From assembly GCF_902459465.1 (NCBI RefSeq), contig NC_047065.1:13555634-13619633 (forward strand): 64,000 nucleotides of DNA. The letters run 5' to 3'. The notes beneath the pieces are model-generated. The model saw nothing but the letters and a program-made list of their open reading frames with translations, was not told the origin of the DNA and did not search any database. Below are positions 12,801 to 27,800 of this stretch, piece by piece (positions within the stretch are counted from its first letter, which is position 1; every line of letters begins with the position of its first letter). The DNA comes from Asterias rubens. Lineage: Eukaryota > Echinodermata > Asteroidea > Forcipulatida > Asteriidae. Position numbers and translations under genes: made by a program.

Positions 12801-15800
12801 GCATTATATACTGGTAGTGTCACTCACAAAGGGATTGTATGTCCTGCAGTGGATGACGCCAACCAGCAGGACCAGCACAAAATCCTCCTCTATTGTTTAC
12901 AGTTATTTCTACCTCCAAGGGTAAATAATTAGTAGGTTATGGATTTGTTTCTACACCAGGCGGGTGATATGTAGATTCAAGCCAATAAACAGGAACATAA
13001 ACAACAGTAAACAGATCATTCAGTATGGAACGTGTCAATCTTTGGAAGTGGCATTATACTGAGTGGAGTCTGTGTTGAATGTGGGCCCCCTGCTTATTTT
13101 CTCTTTGTGTACAAAAAGTACTTACGAAGCGCTGCAAGGAGGCATGCCTTTATTTTCATCTTTTTTACAAATTAAAGCAAATTTTGATTGGCATTTTTGG
13201 CCCGAACCCGAAGATGGGATCCAAGATCTAGCGTAAACAAACAAAGTTCAAATGAGAGCCATTGTTGTGACATTGACATTTACTCAGCACTGTTTGGTTT
13301 CGGAATCGTAAGAGATCATCCTTAAATCATCCTTAGTTCATCCTAAGATCATCCTAAGACCATCCTAAGCTGTTTAATATCCTCAGTCTCTAATCACACA
13401 ATCTTGAGTTGGAGATGGTTTCCAATTCTGCATCTGCAGAAGGCTTCTTGCCGCTCGCACAAGTCGCGAAAGTCATGGATACTCTCAAGGCCTCATTTGG
13501 CAACTTGGCTGATTTTTTGCAGGAGGTAAGTTTGTAACCTTCAGAATGAAGATTTCAACAGTGCTTTTTATCATTGAATTGTCATTTTAAAGTTGATATA
13601 TACAGTATTGGAAGAACTGGCAAAATAGTTGAGACAGTGTTCGTGTTGTGTTTGATGATCAATGATATCTAATATAAAAACAAAACCTTGCGCTTAATCT
13701 GTTGTGTGAGTCAGGAGAAAATAGTGAAAAAGCCATGCAGTTTTTGCATAGTTAGCTTATATAATCATTAATTTGAGTGGTTACCGTAACAACTGAATTC
13801 AGCTGTTGTATTTTTTATGTTCATTTTTGTAGGTTTTCAGATACAGTTTATTTGAATATGACTTCATTTCAGAGAGAAATATTTGACCCCAAAAAGAAAA
13901 TTCTGGTCTGAACTTTGATATTTGTCATTTTTTGGACTTCAAAACCAATTAGTGTTTTTTTATCATCCATGTACATGAGTGCAAGTGTAATGGCTGTCAT
14001 ATTCATTAACCTTTAAAGACACTGGACACTATTGGTAATTGTCAAAGACTAGTCTTCACAGTTGGTGTATCTCAACCTATGCACAAAATAACAAACCTGT
14101 GAACATTGCGAGATAACTATGAAAGAAAAAACACCCTTGTCATACCATGGTCACACGAAGTTGTGTGCTTTCAGATGCTTGATTTTGAGACCTCAAATTC
14201 TAAATCTGGGGTCTCTAAATCAAATTCGTGGAAAATTACTTCTTTGTCGAAAACTATGGCACTTCAGAGGGAGCCTTTTTTCACAATGTTTTATACCATC
14301 AACCTCTCCCCATTGCTCGTAACCAAGAAAGGTTTTATGATAATCATTATTTTGAGTAATTGCCAATAGTGTCCACTGCCTTTAAAATATTGGCTACAAT
14401 TACCAATAGTAATCAGTCAGCAAACTCTTTATGAAACTTAACCTCAAAATTGAGATGACCTTCTTAATCTTAGTAACATGTTTTTTATAAAGAAAAGGGA
14501 CACGTATACCACATGATCATGCGCACACTGACAAAACATTGCTCCTCTAGAAACACTCCCAAAACCGATTTGTCAGCCATCACTGCTCTTCTGTTGTAAT
14601 GTGTTGTGCGTACATGCGTCCATGGTGATGTGTGGCTCTTCGGGAAAATGCAAAATATAATTATTGAGATTTTCCCCCCCCCCCCTTCCTGTATTAATCA
14701 ATCATTTGTAATTTTTAGATTAGTGGCTCTTTTTAAAAGAATTTTGTTTATGATGCATCGTCCAACTGAGGCGGACGACCACTTCAAGGTCAGGGGTCAG
14801 GGATCGACCCAAATCAACTATCACCAGGGCCATGTTGCACCTACTCTTGGGGCTGAAACAGGGTTACCCCCTTTACAACCCATAAGGATGTACATGTAGG
14901 CAAGGGTATCATGCATCCACTATAACTATGACCATGACTAAGCCTGTGTTTAATAGAGCAGAATGCATTACCTTTCCAAGAAAACGTTGATTGGTATGAT
15001 GTTTGTTCTTGCTGCTCCATTAATAGGCAGACTGATGGACACTTATTGGAGGCCCCAATGGTACAAACTGCTTGATGCGGAAAACCACTTATTGGCTGCC
15101 CTAATGAAACCATCAGAAAGCCTTGCCCACTCAAACTTTAAAGGGAAGGTATACGTTGTGCAATCACTCTTAAAATCAATGGCAACAAAAATGATTGGTT
15201 AGGAGACCACAGCAGCTTCCGATAGTAAAGCATTTTGAGAAACTTTTCACTTTGGAGTTATGTTGTTAAACAAGTTTTTTTGCCCCAAGATTTGAATCTG
15301 AGAAGCATTTCCGCCTAACGCTTCTCAGATTGTGTATTTCTACAGGGGTTTATTCTTCATGTGTTTACAATAATCCAAATTTTGCGACATCTCAACAGCG
15401 CGCCCACCTTTTCCGAAATGAAATTTTTGTGATTTTATTACATCCCCCAACATTATATAGAATTAAAACAATCAAATGGTTCTTTGCCTTTAACACGGTT
15501 TTGCTCCAACGATCCATGATTTGTAGATCTATTGTATAGCCTATTGTTCCAGGCAGCCTCTATGATGCCGAATTTCAACAATTTGACAATAATTTAAAAA
15601 CAATTTAGAATTATAGAATTCAAAAATTAAAAGCTGGTTTTCGTATTTAGGCTTTTCGCGCAAAAGTTGTGCACCGCGGCCATTGCTGAGGTAACATTTG
15701 CCGAGTTTTGTGCACAGAGACATAAGGAAATCATGTTTCTTTTCTCTTTTTATTGAAATGTAATGTCTTTCTCGACAATCTATGCGATTTCTCTGACATG

Positions 15801-18800
15801 GCTGCATGATATGACAATTTACTACATTCTTGCTATTTTTTTTTTAAATTAAGCTCAAAGGAAAATACTGAAATTCTGACAAAATCTCATTTTAGTGACT
15901 ATTTGATGCAGTTTCCGCGTCTTTTCCCTCTAATTCACCTAAGACAAGCACCGTTTTCAAGATGATTCGGTTTCTATTTAGCTGCAAATTTTGTGGTCGG
16001 TGATCTACATTAGTATATCATGATGGCCTGTTAAGGAAATCGTGTAAGTCGTCGAGGAAAACATTAAATTTCCATAAAGAGTGAAAAGGACCATGATTTT
16101 CTCATGTCTTTGTGCACAAAACTAAGCACATGTACACCGCAGCAATGGCGCACGGTGCTCAACACTGCACGCCTGAATTGGTGTATAACTTAAAAATGCA
16201 AGAAGCTAAAATTTAGGCCAAGCTTTTCAAACGATTTTATAAGCCATTACAAAAATTAGAAAGGCTCTGCTATGATCTTAAAGGCAGTGGACACTCAAAA
16301 TGTCTCAAAATAATTAGTAGCATCAAACCTTACTTGGTAATGAGCAATGCAGAGCTATTGATAGTATAAAATATTGTGAGAAATGGCTCCCTCTGAACTA
16401 GTGGAGTTTTTTTTTATAAAGAAGTAATTTACCACAAATTTGATTATGAGATCGCAAAGTTAGATTTTGAGGTCTCGAAATCAAGCATCTGGAAGCACAC
16501 AGCTTCGTGTGACAATGGTGTTTTTTCTTTCATTATTATCTCGCAACTTCGACAACCAATTTAGCTCAAATGTTCACAGGTTAATGCGAGATACACCAAG
16601 TGAGTGAGAAGACTGGTCTTTGACAAATACCAAAAGTGTCCAGTGTCTTTAACGTGAGGCCATAAAATGTTTTTGTCAATTTGGTTGATAGAACCTATTG
16701 TTACATGTAAGTGCCTTACTCAATGGCACAAGTGTCATGACCTTGATTGGAACCTACACTCTGCTGATCTGCTGCTGAGATGGCTGACAACACCAGAGTC
16801 TGTGAACTAGGCCACTTATGACCATGACAGGCCTACCTTTAAGTTGAAAGATTTTGGCAGCGCATAACATTAGAAGTAACGTGGCCATCTTGATGTGTCA
16901 TCAGAGGCAGCTTTCCTTAAGCATGTTTAAACCATGATTGTCAATGTGTCACCTACATTGTAACCATAATAAAACTTGAAGTCGTAACCTCTATTGTTGT
17001 AAAGCCTTGGAAGTAGTGGGCAATCAAAATCATGTCATTTAAAGGCACTGGATACTTTTGGCACTTGTCAAAGACCACTATTCTCACTTGGTGTATACCA
17101 ACATATATGCATACACATTTGGCTCATTTGTTCAGCGAGGTTGCAAGAGAATAATGAAAGAAACAACACCCTTGTTGCACAAATGTGTGTTTTAGATGCT
17201 TAACAAATTGTTTTGACAGACCTTAAAGCCATTGGACCTTTTCGGTACAGAAAAAACAAAAAAAGTTCACAGATTTACAAAACATTTACAGGGTTTACAG
17301 AAGGTAATGGTGAAAGACTTCTCTGGAAATATTAGTCCATGAAATGCTTTACTTTTGGAGAAAACGGTAAAACAATATAAATTCTCGTTAGCGAGAATTA
17401 CGGATTATTTTTAAACACATGTCATGACACGGCGAAACGCGCGGAAACAAGAGTGGGTTTTCCCGTTATTTTCTCCCGACTCCGATGACCGATTGAGCCT
17501 AAATTTTCACAGGTTTGTTGTTTTATATATAAGTTGTGATACACGAAGTGTGGGACTTGGACAATACTGTTTACCGAAAGTGTATAATGGCTTTAAGTCT
17601 TATAATATTTGAGCTGAAATTACTTCTTTCTCAAAAACTACGTTCAGAGGAAGTCATTTCTCACAATGTTTTATACTATCAATAGCTCTCCATTGTGCGT
17701 TACCAAGCAGGTTTTTATGCTAGTTTTTATTTTGAGAAAAAAACACTAGTGTCCAGTGCTTTTAGTGTGTCCTTGAAGAATTGGGTAATTATTGGAAAAT
17801 ACCATAAATATGAGCAGTTGGTGTTTGAAAGCTTGCTCTATTGAAGGTTAATACTTACACATGTATCACAAAGAATCTTGCTGAGCAGAGAATACTGCTT
17901 AAAAATTCAGCCACAAATAGTATGACTTGGTCTTTTGGTTAGCATTTTTTTGTTTAGCTCAGATAACTTATGCTTTACAGGGCCCAATTTCATAGTGCTG
18001 CTAAACAGTAAGCAAATTTGCGTGCTTACTGTAGCAGAAAAATTTGCTTAAGCCTTAGCGTATTTCACAGGTTAGCAGAAAAATCGGGCAGCCATACTGG
18101 AGTTTACCGTGAATTTGCATAGTGACGTCATTTTTTTTTCGTGCAGTAGGCACCGGAAGGTTAGCATGCCTTTTTGTGTGCTTACCGTTAGCAGCGCTAT
18201 GAAATAGAAATTGCACAGTAAGCACAAAATCAGCCGCTAAGCAGCGCGATGAAATTGGGCCCTGGTTTCATAAAGTAGGGTTCCTAGGCCCAGTGTCATT
18301 AAGCTGTTTGACAGAGGGAAAAATGCTTAACAAGTTTCTTTGCTAAGCAAAAAAAATTAGTGAGCCACCAGTTGCAACAATTTGTCTGTGCTTAGCAAGT
18401 TTATTTGTGCTTGATGGCTTCATAAATTGGGGTCCCTGGTCTTGAGTCATAGAAACTACAATGAGGTGTTACAGACCTATTAGGAGATGACACATTGTAT
18501 TCTTCGCAAGGACACAGTGTGTGTGTGTCATAACCCACAGCTGTTGATCTTGCGTAGTTCCTAGAGTTTGGGAGAGTCACCTGGTGTTTTGACTGCGAAG
18601 CTGTCTCGTCATAAACTTACTGTTAAATGTACTTCTAACAGAGTACAGGGCTCCTGTACATGTACATGTGATGACCTTTTCAGGCGATTGTACAGTGTTA
18701 TCCAGACCCAGATCTTGTCTCCGCTAGTGAGATTCTCTTTGAGAAAGTTTAAGTTTTCATCTCGAGAGCCAAGTATGTGTTCTGGAGACGCTATGTGTGA

Positions 18801-21800
18801 TAACACGTTTCGATCGGCTTTGACTACATGTAGGTGTCTTCATTGAGAGAGGACGGGGGATACATTTATGTTGGATATTAACTACATGTAGCTGTGATTC
18901 AACCCTGAGGAGTGTGCGTGCTTTTCATGCAGCCTCGAGGTGGCTGGTTGGCAACATTGGGGTGAGGATCGTAGGAGTCGTGTTGGGAAGGAACTTTTTC
19001 ACCAAAGTTAAAATGTACCCGATAGATCTTCGTTCTTCAGTTTTTAGTTTTGTATGTTTGAGGCATCCCGTTATTTGGATCAAAAAGGTGCATTACATGT
19101 ATTTTCATTATGAATTCACATCATAGAGCTGCACAACTCTAGAGGGAAAAGTTAAACATTTTCTTCTAGGGGATAAAAGTGTTGACTGCCTTAAGTGCTG
19201 TGGCTAAAACTACGTGTACAACTTCCAAGTCGATCCCCATAAAGACTGTAATGTGATGGTTTTGGCCATTTTTGTTCCGCAGAAATATTACGCCTGAACA
19301 ATTTTTAGACTGTCTTGACAACTAAATAAAAACAGATTTTTTCCTGAAAGATAGAAATTTTTATTGATGATTACTTATTCTTGTACTTGTTTTTTCTCTT
19401 TGTTTCTTCAGAACCTTGCCTTACAACGGAGGTTAATGGAAAATATGGCCATAGCAAGAGCAAGAGAAGCAGCGGTATCCTTTAAAGGACACAATTTACA
19501 TTTCTATTTTTTACTTTCTATTTTCTATTATTATTTGTTTTTATGGCTGTTTCAAATCAGATTTACCAGATGGGTTGCAATACGCGTCACCGACCGTCAT
19601 CTTTTATTTATTAACAAGGGAAAGTGCACGCGTAGTGCGTACGCGCGTGCACTTGTTCCTTGTTAATACATCAAATATGGCGGTCGATGCCGCGTATTGC
19701 AATTAATTCCTCTTTAGTTGCCACTAAAATTGTTTCTCTCTTTATCAACTGGTAATTTAGTTGATGATTTCTGGCCTTTGCTAAATGTTGGACTTTTCAA
19801 CAAATTCTAATAATGAGAAAGTGACAAACTAATTTTTACAAAAGAGCGGCGTTTAGCTCAAATGTTTTATTTAAGTTTGATGTAGCATGGCAAAAATTCA
19901 GTGCTACAAACCATTTTTCTGAATTTGAAGTTTATCAACAATTCGTTGTATTGCCCTACTTTTGGGGTGAGAAAATCGTTTAGACACCGCAAAATCAATG
20001 TTTGTGTGAGAGAGATCGGCTGGATCTTGCAGATTTCCCTTGACAGAAAGAAAGATAAAGATCATCTAAAAAAGAAAACCAAACAAACAAGTGTGACGTT
20101 TAGCTCTGGTCTCAATTTAGAGATCTTTTTGTAGTTTGACCCTTGACCTGTTGAGTGACCAGCTCGCTAAGAAGATCCATGAGCGCCACCAGCGTCTCCA
20201 GGAAGAAGCTGCGAGGCGGTTCTCGTCCACCGGAGAGCCCACTAAAATGGAGATTGAACTCCGACAGATCTACGCTAGCGTCATGGAGTTTGAAAATAAC
20301 GAGGCAAGATTTTTAAGCTCAACTATTTGAAAAGCTTAATAAGTCTAACTGCTTAAAGACACTGGACACTATTGGTAATTGTCAAATACCAGTCTTCAAA
20401 TCAAATTCTAGGAACATTACTTCTCACAATGTTTTATACTATCAACCTCCCCCCATTGCTCGTTAGCAAGTAAGTTTTTATGCTAAAAGTTAGTTTGAGT
20501 AGTTACCAATAGTGTCCACTGCCTTTAACAGTATCTTTGTGAAAAATTAAATTTATTTACAACGTAGGTCAATCGTCTCCTCATGAAACCTCAAAATGCA
20601 GAATTATACTTTTTGGCATTGCATTGTATCAGCACTTTGTAACAAAAAGTCAAATCGTAAAGTGGCTGTACGAGAAAACGCAACACTACGTTTTGTGAAA
20701 TTCTCTGTTGCTAATCAGTGTTGTAACTAAGTAGGATTTGAAACTTTGCATGGTGGAAGTAAGATAAAGAAAAGTTTGCGGTAACACCATGTAATAACAA
20801 TCTCTAAATGAGTTGGGGTGGTTCTGAAAAGAACCGTTGGATTAACTTGACGTTTCGATCAGTATGCTCTGATCGTCTTCTGGAGAATGCTGGACTCTGA
20901 TGCTGCATGCTGCTTAAGTACTGGGCGGTGGATCAGCGGTGATGCATGAAGGCGGGAAATAGAGGCGGGAAGTGAACTCGATGATGCGTGGTGAAACCTG
21001 TTGTGGAGCCTTGGGTGGTGTGTGGGGGGTGTGTGCTCACTGAACCGTGTCAGTAGGAACAAGCACAGGGGATAGTGAGGGTGTGGGGCCTAGGTGACTG
21101 AGGGTATAGATGACCCAAAGCAGTCTAATGGTTGGGGGCCTAGGGGGTGTTGTAACGAAACCATTATGTTTTATCACTAAACAAAATTTGATGTCGAAGA
21201 AAACACCCAAAATTATTAAAAACGTTGATTTTCCAAAATGAATGAGTTTTTAAAGAATTGCCTCTTACATGTCTGAATGAAAATGTTGACGATTTGCAGT
21301 CGTCGTAGACAGTCAAAATTATTCGTGATTGTAATTTTTCTTTGAAGTCCTGGCTTCTTGAATGGAGGGAAAAGCTCCGTGAGGCGCCCAAAGATCTGAA
21401 ATTCATCCACTCCCTTATCAGCCACATCCTTGCCTGCCAAGATCATCCCTTCACACAACTCCTTAAGAAGTTTCAGTTTTCTGTCTACCAGAGTCTTCTT
21501 CCACTCATCCAGAAAGATGCAGAGGCCCTTGAGCAGATCAGAGTACCTTACAAGATGGTTGAGCCTCTCGCTATGTCAGGTACTACCACTTATTACTGTT
21601 AGCCACCATTATTATTGTTGCTTTTTAAAGGGTTGGGGTATTTTGTGTACGACATAAAACACAATAAAGATAATGAAGCTTCCCTTAAAATACTACTGTG
21701 TAAAATCTTGTTTGTTTTCTCTTAGCGAGACAAAAATTATTTTAGAAAAATTATTTACACAACTCTCCTGATAGCATTGCTTTATGGTGTTCACTTTGTG

Positions 21801-24800
21801 TCATAATATTTGTGACCCGCTCTGTGAAAATGAGTCTGATGTAGGCAATTTCAAGAATTGAGTTATATGCATGGCTGGAAAGAACACATCAGCAGTAATT
21901 TGGTATGTGTCTAAGCTTTCGGGGTGTATCGCGTTGCTGAGTTACTCCCGTTTGAAATTAGCCACTACACCATTTTTTGTGAAAAACGAATTACAAGTAA
22001 AATGATATTTTAAACTACCATTGTGTGCAAAAGGATACAAATTAGACATAAGTATGATCACAAAATTGTTGTATTCATAGCTTTATTGCCTAAAAGTAAG
22101 TGTTCTAAAGGTTAACCATGCAACTAAAGATCTTTAAAAGGAAAAAAAGATTTTTTTTTTTTTTTTTTCATTTTCCACATTAAACTGTCCATAACTTAAT
22201 ATTGCATTGGGCGACATGTGACTCATTTTCACAGAGTGGGTCACATTTTACAACTAATGAAGCTGAAACTTCTTCAGGGAAACTGTATTACATATGTACG
22301 TCTTCATTCACGTTGAGTAAGGATCCATGTCAAGGCCCAAAATTTGGGCTACAAAAGGTATCAAAACCTTTTGGTGCATGATCATAACACTGATAATATT
22401 GTTTATCCCCAACCCAATGAAGATATATATTAACATCTAGTTATTATCTAAAATAAAGAAATTAGTACAGACCAAAATATAACAGTGTAGATACTCTCCT
22501 CATTCCCTTAAGATGTACATGTAGTAGAAGCCATACCAGACAGTCAGACAGTACAAGTTAAAAGGTTAATCTTTCCCCAGTGTCATACCGAGACATCTTT
22601 TTACAAAACGAGGCTTAAAGGCAGTGGACACTATTGGTAATTGTCAAAGACTAGCCTTCACAGTGGGTGTATCTCAACATATGCATAAAATAACTAACAT
22701 GTGAAAATTTGAGCACAATCGGTCATCGAAGTTGCGAGATAATAATGAAAGAAAAATTACCCTTGTCACACAAAGTTGTGTGCGTTTAGATGGTTGATTT
22801 CGAGACCTCAAGTTCTAAAAGTTGAGGTCTCGAAATCAAATTCGTGGAAAAATACTTCTTTCTCGAAAACTATGGCACTTCAGAGGGAGCCGTTTCTCAC
22901 AATGTTTTATACCATCAACCTCTCCCCATTACTTATCACCAAGAAAGGTTTTATGGCAATAATTATTTTGAGTAATTACCAATAGTGTCCACTGCCTTTA
23001 AAGGGTTTTGATACCTTTTGTAGATCAAGTTTTCGGCCATAACACTAATCCCTACTCACTTAGAATGAAGATGGTTGTAATATAATTTACCTGTTAAGTT
23101 TCATCTTCATTAGTCGGCAAGCTTTTGAGAAAAAAAAGTGAAAATCACAGAGCAAGTTTTCAGGAGATTTGCTTATGCCATTGGACCCTTTCGGTAAACA
23201 GTGTTGTCCAAGGCCCACACTTTGTTTACCACAACTTCTATATCAAATAACAAACCTGTGAAAATTTAGGCTCAAACGGTCATCGGAGTCGGGAGAAAAC
23301 AACGGAAAAACCCCCCTTGTTTCCGCGCGTTTCGCCGTGTCATGACATGTGTTTTAAAAAATAAATCCGTAATTCTCGTTAATGAAAATTTATATTGCTT
23401 TGCTGTTTTCTCAAAAAGTAAAGCATTTCATGGAATAATATTTCAAGAGAAGTCTTTCACCATTGCCTTCTGTAAACCCTGTAAGTTATTTGTAAATCTG
23501 TGAACTTTTACTTTTTTTTCTGAACCGAAAGGGTCCAATGGCTTTAAAGTCAGTGGACACTATTGGTAATCACTCAAAATAATTATTAGCATAAAACCTT
23601 TCTTGGTGACCAGTAATGGGGAGAGGTTGATGGTATAAAACATTGTAAGAAATGGCTCCCTCTGAAGTGCCATAGTTTTCGAGAGAGAAGTAATTTTCCA
23701 CGAATTTGATTTAGAGACCTCAAGTTTAGAACTTGAGGTCTCAAAATCAAATATCTAAACGCACACAACTTCGTGTGACAAGGGTATTTTTTCTTTCATT
23801 ATTATCTCGAAAGTTTGATGACCGATTGAGCTCAAATTTTCACAGGTTTGTTATTTTATGCATATGTTGAGATACAACAAGTGAGAAGACTGGTCTTTGA
23901 CAATTACCAATAGTGTCCACTGCCTTTAAATACGCTGTAGATGCAAGAATTATTTTTGTCTTGGGAGTCAAACATTATTTTTGAGACATTGTTTTACTTG
24001 TTTCTCAACAAATACAGCACCAATGTGAGTAGCATTTTAAGGGAAGCTTTCTATTATCATCAAATCGTGTAAATTTAATGTAAATATGTAAGTATGATGT
24101 TTTGTGTCCTACAAAAAGTACCCAACCCCTCTAAAGGGTAGGTACACTATTGGTAATTACTCAAAACAAATATTAACTTAAAAACTGAGTTGGTAACAAG
24201 CATTTGAGAGCTGTTGATTATATAAAACATTGTGGGAAATGACTCCCTCAAATTTTTGAGAAAGAGGTAATTTCTCACTACAATAATAAAAGACTTCTAG
24301 CTACAAGTCTTTACAAATTCTTCTCGCTAGAAGTCTATTATTCCTATCTGAAAGCACACAAATTCTTCCAAAATGGGTGTTTTTTCTTTCATCATTTGCT
24401 CGCAACGTCGATGACCGATTGAGCCCAATTTTCACAGGCTTGTTAGTTTATGCTTATGATGGGATACACCAAATGAGAAGACTGGTCTTTGACAATACCA
24501 AACGTGTACAGTACCTTTAATACGAACTAGGAGTCAGCCCGAGACGTCAAAGTATCAATCAAGGCATAATCACAGAGATTGTTTGAAGGCCATTGACCAA
24601 GGCACCTTGTATGTTATACAGCGTAGTTGGCCAGCACCCAAACATGATGTCATCATGTCTTATTAAACTCTGAGTAACGGGTGGTCCCTTGTAGAGTGGG
24701 AGGGAGGGCGTGACATCACGTGAGTCGTCCAAACTTCTGTGACATAGGTCTCTGGCGACCTTGATGACTGGGGGAAAATAATGCCCTGTGCCAACTCATT

Positions 24801-27800
24801 TGTTCACAAAACTCGCTAGAGGGGTCTGTAATTTTTTACTTGCAAGGAAAATTCAGTTGTGTTTTAGTTTCTTTAGAAACATAGTGCACGGATGTTAAAA
24901 GCACTGTACACGTTTGGTAATTGTCAAAGACCAGTGTTCTCACTTGATGTATCCCATCATAAGCAAAAAATAACAAGCCTGTGAACATTTTGGCTCAATT
25001 GGTCATCGAAGTTGCGAAAAAATTATGAAAGAAAAAACACCCTTGTTGGACGAATTTGTGTGCTTTCAGATAAGAATAAAAGACTTCTAGCTAGAAGTCT
25101 CTTCTTATTTTAGTGAGAAATTACCTCTTTCTTAAAAACTACGTTTCAGAGGGAGTTGTTTCCCACAACGTTTTATGTTATCAACAGCTCTCCAATGCTT
25201 GTTACTAAGTCAGTTCTTAAGTTAATATTTGTTTTGAGTAATTACCAAACGTGTACCTTCCCTTTTAAACTATTTCTGTGACATCACTCTATTGATGAAA
25301 GTATAGATTTGTTTTTTTATCTACACTTAACTGACCAATCTAATCGTTGCTTAGTTCAACTTTAAAATTACCGTCTTTCTAAATTGAAAGATAATGTGAT
25401 GTGCAGGACACAGCTTGAAAAAATGTTGCATTTCAATTTCCAAAAAGAAATTCAGTTAAAAAATTTACTTGAGTGAAAACATAATTGTAAACTGTTCAAA
25501 ACATACTTGATAATGTTGCAAGCACTATAAAATATGCCTATAGATATTGCAAAATAGTAATACTGTAAATGTGACCAAACAAAGGTCAAAGTTCAGGGTT
25601 CACCAGGTCATCCAATACTGGTCTGCACCTGGTGGTTCCAGGACTTCCCACTATTTGATACGGTACCGTTCTTTAATGTTGTCATTGTGTTATCTTTCTT
25701 TCTGTTTAAGATTCCAAGCCGAGAGTCATCCCTACAGATAGTTTTGCCGCTCCTGAAGATCTTGATGAAAGTCTAGATGAGGACCTGATGCGTCGACTCA
25801 AAGCCTTGAGGACATCCAGCCACATCGACCAAAGAGAATCTCTGTATGGTAACATGCTGGCATCGTCTTCCTCGCAAGACAAGGAGGAGGAGGAGGGCGA
25901 TTTGTGGGATGAGCTGAACTCCGGGGATGAAACCCTGGAGGATGGAATCAAGGAGGAGACAAGGAAGGGAGATGGTGAAGAAGAAGCTCCATCAAATCAC
26001 TCAGAAACTACCTCAGTTAAGAGTGTAGGTGACTCGGGTGATGAGAAAGAGATCTTGAAGACCCGTTTGCCGAGTAATGAAGAGCTGACAGAAGGTGGTG
26101 AGGGAGACGCAGCAACACATGATTCCCCATTGAGAAGTCGAGAGCCTTCAGTTGGGGAGTCGGGTGAGGAAACCGATGTCATACAGAACAATCTTCAAAG
26201 TGATGAGGAACAGCGAGATCTTGAATGTGATATTGAAAAATCAAGAGAACCTTCAAGGAGTTCGGAGAATCTTGAAGAAGAAGATGGAGAAGATGTTTTT
26301 GTAGAGACTGATGTCGTTCATCGGATGAGGAGTATCAGTCTAGAGATCCAAGACGATCTTGCAGACGCCCTGACAGAGGGCGATAAACTCACGAAGATAC
26401 TCAAAGACCAGGTCGCAGAAGACTCGGCAGTCGCGGAAGGAAACATGAATGGAAATATAGAAGAAACAAACGGTATCAACAGTGGCGATGAGTCAGATGT
26501 TGCTCCTGATTTAAGAACTGAAGATGTTTGTGATGATGACTCGGAGACGGCAGGGAAGCAGAATGTTAGTAGTGAAGGGGTACCTGAAGATACTCTTGAT
26601 CATAACCTCAAATCAAACTCAATCCAAGACACAGACACTTGCTTGGATTCTGATGACCAAAGTCATGATTGCTCAACACATGGAGAAGACGCAGTGAGAG
26701 AAGACCAAGTCTCTAAAGATGCAGACTTGTCGTCGAGGGTTGATGAGAGGACTGAGGAGAGACAGGAAACTAAGAAGACAGAGGAGGAGGAAGCTGAAGA
26801 GAGGATAGCCCGGTTACAGGAGGAGGCGCTACAGAGGCATCTCAAGCACATCTCAAAGGATATTCAGAACTACTTAGGTAAGATGTCTTGATAATAACAA
26901 ATATACTTAATGGCCCAGTGGTTAAAGGCAGTGGACACTATTGGTAATTGATCAGCATAAAACCTTACTTGGTAACTAGTAATGGAGAGAGGTTGATAGT
27001 GTAAAATATTGTGAGAAACGGCTCCCTCTGAAGTGACGTAGTTTGCAAGAAAGAAGTAATTTTCCACGCTTTTGATTTTGAGATCTCAGATTTAGAATTT
27101 GAGGTCTCGAAATCATGCTTCTGAAAGCTCACAACTTTGTGTGACGAGGGTGTTTTTTCTTTTATAGTTATCTCGCAACTTCAATGACCAATTGAGCTCA
27201 AATCTTCACAGGTTTGTTATTTAATGCATATGTTGAGATACACCAAGTGAGAAGACTGGTCTTTGACAGTTACCAATAGTGTCCACTGTCTTTAAAAGCG
27301 TCAAATTTAAGTTCTAGTGGTTTAGTTATCAGAGGGGTAGTTCGGTCGTGAAAATTGTGTCCTAGTTAAAAGGCAACATTAATCAGAAAGGCAAGAAAGA
27401 ACATTAAAACAAATGAATTTTAAAGATGGCCGGGATTCATAAAGAGAACCTAATAACTATGACTCAAGAGCCTTTTAATCCAATCTTTTTATGGAATACT
27501 AATTAAATAAAAACTTAAAATCTGTAAAACAAATAAGACGCTCATAAATGTATAAATGTTTGTTTGTGATGCAGATAAATTACAGTCCCTGTTAATTGCT
27601 GTGTATGAGGAACTAGACAGCGCCCTCGCCAAGGAGCAGTGCATAGCCGTCATCGAGAAACATTTCTTCCACTACATCTGGCAACCACTCCTTACACTCT
27701 TCAGGTAAACAGGTTTGATTGTGGAGTTCTTCTCTGACCTTTTAATTTACAATAAATCAGACCTGTATGCTTCATTCTTGAGGGCAAAGGCATTTTCTAT

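Noticed and set aside
14106..14369. ORFs recurring at 14106, 22776, 43901, 53729 and 59578 with similar peptides
   Set aside because: All lie in TTAA MITE family A copies; the shared peptides reflect repeat identity, not a gene family.
25706..26851. Minus-strand serine-rich ORFs
   Set aside because: Antisense of the acidic VPS9D1 exon 9; Glu/Asp codons read backwards as Ser/Leu.
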